DNA from: Lineus longissimus | Taxonomy: Eukaryota; Nemertea; Pilidiophora; Heteronemertea; Lineidae | Reading direction: 5' to 3' | Assembly (NCBI RefSeq): GCF_910592395.1 | Contig: NC_088313.1 | Location: forward strand, 18,430,437-18,494,436 | DNA length: 64,000 nucleotides | In this document: in pieces, positions 36,801 through 46,867 of the stretch | Layout of the letters: the number at the start of each line of letters is the position of its first letter | Numbering within the stretch: position 1 is the first letter of the stretch | Program-made: the position numbers and the translations under genes | Notes under the pieces: model-generated | Databases searched by the model: none | Told to the model about the DNA's origin: nothing | What the model saw: the letters and a program-made list of their open reading frames with translations, nothing else

Positions 36801-37638
36801 TAGCAATCTATGTAAACGCTATGATTTGATTTCAGATTCTGAACCAGTGTCGGCACCAGTATCTGCACCGGTTGTGGAGCCTGAACCAGAACCTCAGCCC
36901 TTGGACAACGATGCCTTCCAAAACAATGTGGTGGAAGAAAATGCCAACGAAGAGACAAAAGAAATCATCATTCCACCAGAGGCTGGCTTGTGTTGTGCAG
37001 CCCTTTATGATTACCAAGCAGGTAGAGTAGATTATCTGATTCTGATAAGCCTATATTATAAATATGGGTGCTGCGGTTCTATGCTATTCAGAGTACAAAC
37101 GAGACCATCGGTTATCTGACCACAGGACATCAGTGATGATGAAGTCACCTACCAAGCCTCTACCAAGTGGCTGTTTGGACTGGAGAATAGAAACGTGTAC
37201 TCACAACATTCTTATACATTGATGTATATACAACGATGTGTCAACATCCTGTTATGAGCTGACAAGCTCTCTGACACATGGGCCCTGGTATAGACTGTGG
37301 TTGACTGAGGCTGATTTTGGGATTTGGTACAAGTTGTCACAACCGCAGTGCTAAGACTTAGTTACAAAGTTACAAATAGGTAGCAAATGCACAGATGAGA
37401 AAACTTATACACACCGTGACTTTGGTTTTAGCTGACCAAAAGTTCACAAACATGAAGTCATTTTAAGTAATGTACATGTACATGTTTTGTTCTTTCAGAG
37501 GACGATACAGAAATATCCTTTGATCCTGGTGACGTTATTACAAATGTGGAACAAATCGATGCTGGGTGGTGGATGGGCGTCGGACCAGATGGACAGCGGG
37601 GGATGTTCCCTGCTAATTATGTGGAAGTGATTAATTAG
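30834..37638 (+). CDS. DBNL: DBNL (drebrin-like, mAbp1), ADF-H/SH3 actin adaptor (13 exons)
   Basis: Exons 30834-30916, 31560-31618, 31828-31937, 32073-32147, 32396-32536, 32701-32778, 32912-32998, 33500-33619, 35548-35628, 35884-35990, 36287-36678, 36836-37021 and 37499-37638 join in phase to 552 residues; human DBNL has 430. Residues 1 to about 133 form an ADF-homology domain ([34 protein letters not shown]). A charged helical region follows (about 160-300, many ERKK/EREK words), then a Pro/Glu-rich linker with PVREPSPE repeats, and a C-terminal SH3 domain (about 498-552) with [24 protein letters not shown] and FPANYVEV. Known role: it links F-actin at the cortex to dynamin-based endocytosis. 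The start is the only ATG giving the conserved N-terminus. The extra length is mostly the linker exon. Intron 8 (33620-35547) is long and shows no recognisable gene. Confidence 0.96.
33620..35547 (+). other. Long intron 8 of DBNL
   Basis: 1,928 bp with donor GTGAGT and acceptor TTTCAG. Open frames here (for example 33775-34056) have no domain features and no exon-like borders. I see no transposon ends or tandem repeats. Confidence 0.7.
36456..36575 (+). repeat. 24-bp coding repeat (PVREPSPE) in DBNL
   Basis: Five in-frame units of 24 bp encode PVREPSPE. The first four are nearly identical at the DNA level and the fifth has more changes, pointing to recent expansion. The linker lies between the coiled-coil region and the SH3 domain, so repeat number would change spacer length rather than fold. 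The unit provides repeated Ser-Pro phosphorylation-type sites. Confidence 0.95.
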
Positions 37639-39068
37639 TAATTAACTGTGATAAGAACAAGTGACATGAGTTTTTAACCGCTGAGGACAGGAGACCTGTT
37701 AGATTGTTAGGAGGCATGGGATGTCTTCATGTGTGCAAATATATACAGCGAATCATGATTGAAATCAGTGTGCTGGATGCACTTAGAAATTAGATAAATG
37801 CCTGTATGTTCTGCCTCTTTGGGGACATGTACATTGTAAAACAGTATAATAGTTAGGCATCAGGGTCATGCACTCTATTTGGTCAACAGCCACTGTGAAA
37901 ATCCAAGTTTCCGTCTGTCGCGGAATTGCATGATACGTCTTCTTCTGTGACATTATTACCTGGTACCACATCTATAGGTGGTCTGACTACTTCACAAAAT
38001 AGTATGACATACATGTATCTTAACTTTGCATGGATAAAGCTAGCAGTAAATTGTGCTACTTATACAAAGAGGGAATAATAACGATGTAGTTATCAAAGCA
38101 GTTATAATGTTTTGGTCCGTGTAAATGTCCCTGTTGGTATTCGAGACAGTATAAACCGGTATATTGAATTTAGGTGTAGAGCAGGGAGTAAGATTGGGTA
38201 TAAAACCTTTGCATTCAGGGCGAGAAATTGTGCCCTGGGCAACATGGTTTGCCAGTCTCCTGGTAAAGATAGTGACTGAAGATATTCCAAACTGGCTAGG
38301 TTGACTTGGGCTTTAATAATGTGCTTGTGATATTATTTAGTCTTGATCAAGTAGCCCTTCTACTGCCTTGAGGGTTTCATTTTATTTCATCATAGGGTGC
38401 TCAAGACTTCTTCATGGTGGGCCAAACTAGGATCGTCTTACTGCCTATTCACAAGCAACTACCACAACCAAAATGGCATTTGTTCCTTTCCATTTTGTTG
38501 AATTTCAAAAACCAAGTTTCGAGTTGTAATCTGCCTAAAATTGCTCTTGTGAATATACCTGCAGTGCACTCATTTGGATTTTCAAATTCCAACCAAATAA
38601 ATGCCATTTTAACAATGACAGTCATTGTGAAAAAGGGAGAGAGCCTTTAGTGAGGTATGGTGCATATCAGTACTGGTCTCCTTTGAAATAACATGGATTT
38701 TATTGCAGTATCCTTGTTTGATTGTGCTTTTTTGGTCCATCCTGTAGAGTCTTCATTTTAGTGTTGTCCTTTTTGATTTACACAGTAAAAGTGTACTGAT
38801 TGTATATGCCAAGGAGCTTTTGTAAATGTTTTTGTAAAATATAACAATGGGACGTATTCATAGGAAGTGCTGTTTTGTCTCTGTTGTGTACCTGTCTTTG
38901 GATCGCCCAACCTCGAATTTGCTGATGAGCATTCTTCACTTGATCTTCACATACAAGTATGAGGCGGGATGTGACTTTCAAAAACTGCAGATGAACACAG
39001 CAATGTCTTCATTGGCTGGAGTTATTTCCCCTTCTGTGCACCAAGTTTAAATTAAACACCGCATTGTC
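37639..39068 (+). other. Probable 3' UTR and flank of DBNL
   Basis: Non-coding sequence after the DBNL stop. Candidate poly(A) hexamers include AATAAA at 38596-38601, with others further right inside the repeat array. I see no other gene here. Confidence 0.5.
38596..38601 (+). terminator. Candidate poly(A) signal for DBNL
   Basis: AATAAA, 958 bases after the stop codon. It is the first canonical hexamer I find on this strand. Further copies occur downstream, so the choice is uncertain. Confidence 0.35.
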
Positions 39069-40760
39069 TTCAAGACATCTGAAATGGCTGTGACTTTGTC
39101 CCAGTTTTGTTAGGAAAACTGAACTGGATCTGACTAGAAACAAGGACGGAGCAAGAATGATTGAGGACGAACTGTGCTGTTATAAACCAGTACCCTTTGC
39201 ACCTTGTTGTTGGGGGACTTTGAGGAAGCAATGGATTGGCTGTGACTTTCAGAAAGTCCACTGGAAGGTCATTGATCAGGCGTTGTTTTCAGGATGTCTG
39301 AACTGGCAATGACTTCAACAGTCTTGGTAAAACTAGACTTAATGAGAAAATGGGACAACAGAGTGACAAGGATCATAATCATTTTTGTCTTCGGGGAAAC
39401 TGAACTGAATGTGACTACAAATGACAACGGAGCAAGACGGATTGCAAATAAACAATGCTTTCCATACCAGTATCCCTTGCACCATTGGAAATTTTTCATT
39501 GATCAAGCAATGTCTTCTGTACATCTGACCTGGCTGTGACTTTGACAGTCCTTGGTCCTCGGTCCTTGGGGGGTGATTCATCTTTCCTGGGAGTAGTTCA
39601 TATGTCGAGGAATAATTTTAATCACATGTGTGCATGAGACGCTGTCTTTCATCTCAAGAGGCCCTTTTCATATACCACTATCAGATAGGCTGCACTATCT
39701 TCAAGACATCTGAATAGGCTGTGACTTTGTCCCAGTTTTGCCTATGGGAAAACTGAACTGGATATGACTTCAAACGACAATTCGCCAAGAAAGAATGCAG
39801 ATGAACTATCATGCTTTTCATGCACCGGTTCCTTTTGCAACTTCCTGCTATGGGACATTGGGTGAATCATGGATTGGTCGTGCCTTTCAAGAAATACTGA
39901 GGAAGATTGTCCTCAAATCAAGTGTTGTCTTTAGGGCATCCCACCTGGCAGTGACTTAGTGACAGTCTTGGGAAAACAGCTGGATGTGACAATTGAACAA
40001 GACAGTGACAGGGATCAGTCACTTTTGTCTTTGGGGAGACTGAACTGGATATTACCACAAATCTATTGCATCTTCCCACTATGGGAGTTGGGTGATTTGA
40101 TGAGGCAGGTTGTGATCTTTCAGAAAAACATGGGATTTGTCTCTAACATCGATTAAACAACTGGGCCTAGGACATCTGACTGGCTGTTACATAGTCTTAG
40201 GCAAACTGAACTGTATGGATGTGAATATGGGACAACAGGGTGGCAAGGATTGCAGATGTCTGCTTTTGATGTAGGTCACAGATTTGGTGCTCTCTGGGTG
40301 GACTGTGCCCACTTTCCAACAGTGTCATCATTGATCACAGTGTTGTCTTCAGGATATCTGAACTGGCTGTGACTCCTTCGCTTTTGCCTTTTTGGAATCG
40401 GAACTGGTTATGATTACTAATCTATAGTCAAGACGTGATGCGACTGCTTGGGTCCGATGATTCCTAATCTATTACACCTTCCTGCTACGGGTATTTGGAT
40501 GAATCGACAAGAGAGGTTTCAAGAAATACAGAGGATTGTGGTCAAGAGTGGCTGTGACCCCTTCACTTTTGCCTTTGAGCTGTTGTGACTTCTTATCTAT
40601 TGCACCTTCCTGTTATTGCTATTAGGGTTATCCGAACAGTGGATGTGCCTTTCAAGCAATACAAAGTTTCATGGTCAAGAGTTGTCTTCAGGACATCTGA
40701 ACTAGCTGTGACTTCATCCAAGTTCTTTGCCTTGATGCGACTATGGGATAACTGAACTAG
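39069..40760 (+). repeat. Degenerate tandem array, about nine copies of 150-230 bp
   Basis: The word TGAACTGGCTGTGACTT and close variants recur near 39081, 39297, 39527, 39710, 39940, 40169, 40358, 40545 and 40697. Most copies are followed by CAGTCTTGG or CCCAGTTTTG, then AAACTGAACTGGATGTGACT, then a T/C-rich segment with CTTTTGCACCTT.C. Spacing varies from about 150 to 230 bp, so the array is old and eroded by indels. No protein frame persists. Confidence 0.8.
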
Positions 40761-41707
40761 GACAAGAGATGAACTATCCTTTCAAAGTAGGTTTTGAACC
40801 TTCCAGCTATTTGACTTCAGGTGAAGGAAATCATTGGTTTTCTCCTGTTACATCCCATTTCTCTCCACCAATTGGAATGAATGTGGTTGTTGCTAGCAAC
40901 GGTAACCAAAACGCCTGTTAGAGGGAGTGGTAGGCAATGGAGTTGAAATACATGTACATGTGTCTTCTGAGAGGAGTATCACATGTAGATGCTAAGGAAC
41001 ATGAAAGGGAGAAATGAAATATCTTATAAAAGACTTACACAGTCATTTTATTTAAAATGTTTGTCATTTCGAATACAAAAATACAAAGTTATAAGCATTT
41101 TTGAGCAAAGAATTTGAATTACATGTAGAAGAACAGGATGATAGATTGAATGAGTAGATGAATGTAATGTGATCTACATGTTTTGCATGAAATTCATTTT
41201 GAATCAAATACCAAATGGCCAGCGATTATTCACAGTAATTTCCTACTTTAAACAAGACACATTGAAATTATTACTTGTAATCACTATTTCATGAGTGATT
41301 GGCACTGCATGCAAGTCTAATTTAACAGTGTTTGGCTTTAAATTGCTCATTCTTGACCAAGCGTTGTCTGATTTTGGTAATTTTTTGATAATGCAGAATT
41401 TGAAGTTTCACATAAATGAATACACTATGTTCACTTCCAAGTAAAAGGATTGCCATTTTATTCATGAAATTTACTAATAACCAGTAATGTGCTAGACAGA
41501 TGTACTTGTAGACTGGTGTAGACAGATAAGCATGTCCGAAGAACTGAACAACTGAAAATATACCAGTAGCATGCCTGCACGCAGTACAAACTAAACCGGA
41601 TGTGCCAGTTTTTCTTCTTAGAAATTAACTCCCGAACATGGGTGATTCCCCTCAAAACATACATAATTCTGATAAAATATTGTTAAAAACAATGTCTCGT
41701 TCCAAAG
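40761..41707. other. Gap between the repeat array and NSMCE4A; its 3' UTR
   Basis: AT-rich with no gene recognised. The right part is the NSMCE4A 3' UTR. Two TTTATT (minus-strand AATAAA) sites occur at 41457-41462 and 41047-41052. Confidence 0.6.
41457..41462 (-). terminator. Poly(A) signal for NSMCE4A
   Basis: Minus-strand AATAAA about 246 bases beyond the stop codon. A second copy lies at 41052-41047. Confidence 0.55.
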
Positions 41708-44700
41708 TTACTTTTCCCGCATGCCTCTTCCCCTGCTCGTGGTTGGCTGCATCTCCTCAGGGCGCTGGTTTTCATCCACAGTTCTGGGACGGTCAGGAAT
41801 AAGCGAATCTTCAATGTTGAAAGTTTCAATGATCTCCTGTAAAAAGACGTGACAATATTAGACAAGATTGAAGCAAATGAAGACGAAGGCGATGTTTTAC
41901 ATGTCTGTTCCCAACCTTCCCCAAAACAAATTCCAATGGAACACAGCATACCAAGGAGAGTGCCTTTCTTCTGGAATTTTTTCAGAACAATGGCCACTAA
42001 GAAGACACCAAAAATTTATGAGGACATCAATTTTTGAAGACGCCTGCACGCTTGTAAACTGGAGCTGAAGTCGCAAAATGTGGCAACTATCATGGTAACT
42101 CACCCTCCACTCATATTTTGTCATGGTCAACACCACCTGGTGACGCTTTACGGAATTTCTATCACTCTCCTTCATTCTCATTTCAACCGGTTCTGCAAGA
42201 AGATGTGTTCAGATGGAAATTATGATGATAATGGATGACCTAACAGAAGATTTCAAAGCTATCTTTAAGATCATGCTAGCCAAAAAAATCCTCACAATGT
42301 GCGCGACATACTTAAAATTTTGCTCGGTTTCTGTTTGCAAGGAAGTACTAATAACCAAACATGGTCCCAAGCACCACTCAATTGTGCTTTGGGCAAGATG
42401 GTTTAGACAAAACATCGTTCAGTACCACAATATTGGAAACTTTTTTCAACACTTCTATTACCTTAACAGTCTAGGGAATCACTAACAGAGAAGCATGTAA
42501 AACTGAATTGACTCGGACACTTACTTATCACAGGCAATTTATCTTCATCTAAGGAAACCTCTGCATGTCCATCCTGGAAAATTATTACCAATATAACTAG
42601 AATGGTCTTAAACACTAATAAAATGCATGTCCATCCTGGAAAATTATTACCAATATATTTAGAATGGTCTTAAACACTAATAAAATGGCTACACTTATTC
42701 AGAGGAATATATACCGGTACTTTATAAAGAGCATTATGTGGACATGGTATTTTCCTTGATTAATCAGTGGTGATGTCACGTGATGAATGCTGAAAGCGTA
42801 AAGTGATAGTTTGTCTTGAACATACCTTGACTAGAAATGCTGTGTAAAAGAGATTTTCAACGGTCTGTCCATAGGACTTGGGATTCGTCACAAACTCGAA
42901 GAAACAAATTGCTTGTTCTGGAAAAAACAATGATTGGAATGAAGGTGAATACAATACGTGAATGAACTCCTCTGATAATGCTGCTCTGGAATAGGAAGTT
43001 CTGAGCCTCTTTAACAACCCAGTCATACATTTTGAGGTGAATCTTCAGTTCCGGGAATGTGCCAAAAAGAAGGCCTGTGGATGCCCCAGTCGAAGATAAT
43101 GGCTCCCTCAGGGGTGGGGTGACCGGTCCTGATGATTTAATCAGTCTTGGCACTTTTCATCCTGCACTCTTATGTTTTGCTTACTGGTCGGCAAGTTAAA
43201 AAAGCTTTTTCAACATCAATGGTTGAATCTTGTTTAACAAACATGCATAATCCTGAACTGAGCTAAAAGAATACTTACGACCATTTTCCTCCGAATTGTA
43301 ATGGTCTTGCAGTATGGCTAAAATGCGCTCCACTTCCCTAGTGGTGGCTTCTTGTGATGTGATATCGTCTGCAGACTTCAGCTAGTGAAGTTAGTCAAAG
43401 AAAAAAATGACAATTTATACACTTTCATTTCATTATGTTACTGGATTTGTCCCAACATTAGCAAAAGAACTTCACTGGCACACATGATATTAACATTTCT
43501 TATAAGTAAAAGCAGTCATGTGTGGTTTTTATGCGGTCAGTCATACCTAACCTTAGAAGAACTAAAGCAGTTCAATACCATGGCTTCTCTATGACTTATG
43601 AGCAAGTAAAGAACTGATATTACATATCAGGTAGCAGAAGTACCCGTTTGTACAGACCTGTTTTGGCACTGTTTTTTCTTTTGCGTTGTCTTTATCTACA
43701 ATCTTATTCCTAACTCTTGCCACTCTTTCTACAGGCGTTCTCTCTATAGCACCATATCTGGAATTTAATCAAAACATACAATTTGGGCGAATTTTGCAAA
43801 TTTCTATCATTTCTGATCTGCCCACATCAAATATCTGTGACGACCTAACATGGCAGTTGGCCTGGAGACAGCTGGAAGAATGTGTGTATGAAAAGGGAGC
43901 CAAATCCATGGAAGTAGTCACCCTTGGAATAATTCAGCATCACAGTACCTCTGATGGATTGGGACCATATGAGGTAAAGAGATGTTTGTAGCATGAAAGA
44001 GACACCTTTATGGGTCAAATTACTCACAAGAATTTCAAAGGAGGTGACCTCCTAAAAAAAGGCTGGACAGCTTTTCCGAAGTCTTCCCACTGCAGACGTG
44101 TTATCTTGGGTAACTCGGCATCACAGTCATTTTGTATTATGTCACCACATATAAATCTCCTCTGAAACACAAGCCGTGAGGTGAATAATTTTGTCATAAC
44201 AGTTTTTGTAGAATTTTATGCTCTCCCAAAGCGCTCCACCACAGGTCTCCAAAAGAACACTACCGCACAGAAAAAAAGCTGTGTGTCAGAAGGTTCATGA
44301 ATGTTCACAAAACAGTGCAATACGGATTTGCTAAATGTTTGCCTCTTTCTCTATGAGTATTGTCAGGATCTCATAACTTACTAATTTCAGTGTGAATTCA
44401 GCTGGCTGAAAAACTACAAACTCAGTATGCAAGGCCTGAGCCTTCTGTTTGCCAAGGGCAGCGATCATCACCATTGCCTGGGAGTCGAGCGCTGCCTCCC
44501 GTGTCATCTTGACTAAAAGAGAAGTAAGAGAGATCACTAAAGACTAATCTAATCTAATCTAATCACAGCTTTTCCTTGAAAGGTTGGAAGTAACAAGAAC
44601 AGAACTCACTTCAGAAGACTAAATCATAACTTTTTGGACTGACACTGGTTTATAGCTACCTTCATACATTCATACTTACCCTTATTTTTGAAGAGAACTT

Positions 44701-45591
44701 GTGTCTCTTCTAATTTGTGTGTCAGCTTCTCATTTTCAGGGCATATGAGGTCCAGTTTATTTTCTGAAAAGAAAAAAATCTACATTTATTCAACAATCAA
44801 CGCCTCTACTCTAGGATTTGAGTTGGATGTAGTGGGGAGAGGGGCTCTGAATGAATGGCCCTCACAAATTGTAATATACAGTGGATGCCAGTAAACCAGG
44901 TAGCCGATGCGACTCGAATGAAATCTGCAGCAACACCAACAACAGTGCAGTGTGACGGAGCGAGTTCAGGAGTCAACAGCCAGAGTACCGCCTAACAGTA
45001 CAGTACCCGGCATTCAAATACATATTATATTCAGTGCTGCATTGGGCAAGACCGAGAAGTTTTCAAGGGCTTATCATTTGCTACATAACCAAATAGCCAC
45101 ATCATGGGCTGGCACATGGGCGGGGGGCTGGCACATGGGCGGGGGGCGGGGCACATGGTCCCTTGTTGACACGAGACCAAGTTTGTAAACAAAGTTCATC
45201 AAATCGACGCGAGGGGGCATGGTAGTGAAGTAAGAAATAGTGAAAATTGCCCACATTTGTTTCAATTTACTGTCTTTTTATAGCATTGCAGAGGACCTAA
45301 ATCAACTAACACTTTGAAAGATAGCATACTCTGTAAATCATCCATTATATCTCGATATTGGGACCTGATTTCTCTTCTCTCGGCCTGAGACTGTTCGGCT
45401 TCAGCCAGGCCAGGGGCAAGCCCACCGCTCGCGCCCGACATTTCGTCCTCCTGAACGTTGTCTTCCATGTCTATTATATCGTTTTCTTCATCCGTTTCTT
45501 GCAGTCTGGCGTTCTCTTCCATTCGAATTCGGGGTCCATTAACCGATCTTGACCCCAAAGACACAGAATTTTTTGATGTTGCCTTGGGCAT
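41708..45591 (-). CDS. NSMCE4A: NSMCE4A, SMC5/6 complex kleisin subunit (10 exons)
   Basis: Exons in transcript order: 45591-45313, 44764-44680, 44512-44382, 44161-44028, 43757-43658, 43381-43279, 42917-42826, 42573-42525, 42192-42104, 41836-41708, giving 396 residues (human about 385). Diagnostic segments are RREIRSQYRDIMDDLQ near residue 75, KMTREAALDSQAMVMIAALG, RLQWEDFGKAV, and FFEFVTNPKSYGQTVENLFY with DGHAEVSLDEDKLPVI in the Nse4 C-terminal domain (about 275-360). Known role: it bridges the SMC5/SMC6 heads with NSE1 and NSE3 in DNA repair and genome stability. All junctions are GT-AG and in phase, except that the intron 1 donor is uncertain. The site giving the best family alignment (A|GTATGC at 45329) breaks the frame, so I use AAA|GTGTTA at 45313, which adds six residues (SMLSFK). 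The start is the ATG just downstream of a possible acceptor; upstream codons lack an in-frame ATG. Confidence 0.93.
42563..42686 (-). repeat. 62-bp tandem duplication across a splice acceptor
   Basis: Two copies, 42563-42624 and 42625-42686, differ at about three adjacent bases. The unit spans the first 11 bases of NSMCE4A exon 8, its acceptor and about 51 bases of intron, so a second intact acceptor with 11 exon bases lies just upstream. Using the upstream acceptor would read DGHAFY and then a stop codon. Confidence 0.92.
44542..44564 (+). repeat. CTAAT pentanucleotide microsatellite
   Basis: About four tandem CTAAT units in an NSMCE4A intron, 30 bases upstream of an exon in transcript order. 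Confidence 0.85.
45107..45153 (+). repeat. 19-bp G-rich tandem repeat in NSMCE4A intron 1
   Basis: Two and a half copies of GGCTGGCACATGGGCGGGG. Each unit contains a GGGCGGGG GC-box-like word. It lies in the first intron of NSMCE4A, so a regulatory role is possible but not shown. Confidence 0.8.
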
Positions 45592-46867
45592 CGTAGCTGA
45601 AAAACGTAAAACTTCCAAACTTCCGTCTTTCGCGCGCACGAGATGGTCATGGTGTCATCCGCCGTCGACTATCCATGTTGACGGGCACCTGTTTTGACAC
45701 CTCTGCAACTTCTCATGAGAATTATTTTTCGTATCCAAATATTTAGAAATAACTCGGCTTTTTATTCATTACTTAAGCCCGTACCTTTTAAACGATTTTA
45801 AGAAGAAAAATTAGTTTAAATTGTATTCATCCGCTATTTGTAGCAGAGAGGTATTTAAAACTAAATTCCCAAACTCGCACAGTGCCGAAATTAAAATTCA
45901 ATTTCAGACACTGGAATTGGTAAAATTCCGCCATCTTGGATATCGGCATCCTGAGATTCAGGTGTTTTCAACACTGCGTCACCACCACTTCAAAGTCCAA
46001 AGTCTTATCCAGGCCTAGTAAGTGCCACCTTCTTTCATAAAATGGCTTGTTTTATAAATAAATAACAAAATATGATCTTTGTAAATAAAACCCGAGATGT
46101 TCTGGTGTGTTTTTACGTGAATTTATTGCAAACTATCAATGCAGCGTAGTGCAGTCATCGTGTTCTCGGGCGTAGTGGTGATGCGATAGCCTCTTTGCAA
46201 TTGTAAAGATTCTTTACATTTCCACATGCGCGGTACTGCTTTTCAAGATGGTGGCAATTAGGCAGTGCTAGAGCCGTTGTTTAGGAACGACATCAGCGCC
46301 TCTAGTGTCAAGATTGCTAAATTCCTTGACTAAATTCCTAAATGGGGGACCAATAGGAAATGGCGTTACAAATCGTCTTTGGGTTGCGTGGTTGCTGTAA
46401 ACAATATGGCCGACATTCCTGTTTACTAATATTTTCTCTCGTTTTGCTCCACTTTACCTGATCATTCTAGAATTTATTATATTTATATATTTAGAGTCAA
46501 CTCAGGTGACTATATTTAATCTATAGGTTCTTTAGGACTGACTTTGAAGTAGTGATAGTGGTGATAGTGGTGAAAGGTCAACATATTCGTTATTTTTTGT
46601 TGTTGCTTTTATATACTAGCTCTCACCACACAGTGACACTGACAGTCACACTATGACTATAGGCCTTCCAGTTACAGTATGAGTATGAGTGGAGTGTCAG
46701 TGTAACAGTGTAAGAATCAATAAAGAATAGACACCTGATCAAGTGACTACTGTGCTAATTTAGTAATTACACTGCTACTTGCCTTCAAACAATTATAATT
46801 ATCTTATACTTATCTTTGAAAGTATCATGTTGTTTGTCTTGCCTTCAGTTATCCATGAAAAGTAAAG
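45592..46867. promoter_or_regulatory. NSMCE4A/MAP9 head-to-head interval with YY1-type motifs
   Basis: The two start codons are divergent and about 1.3 kb apart. A perfect YY1-type core AAGATGGCGG lies on the minus strand at 45937-45928, and a near match (AAGATGGTGG) on the plus strand at 46245-46254, facing the two genes. Such motifs often sit just downstream of animal transcription starts (established knowledge). An acceptor (TGCCTTCAG) ends at 46848, so MAP9 has at least one upstream non-coding exon. A short out-of-frame ATG at 46855 opens a nine-codon uORF overlapping the MAP9 start. Confidence 0.5.
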
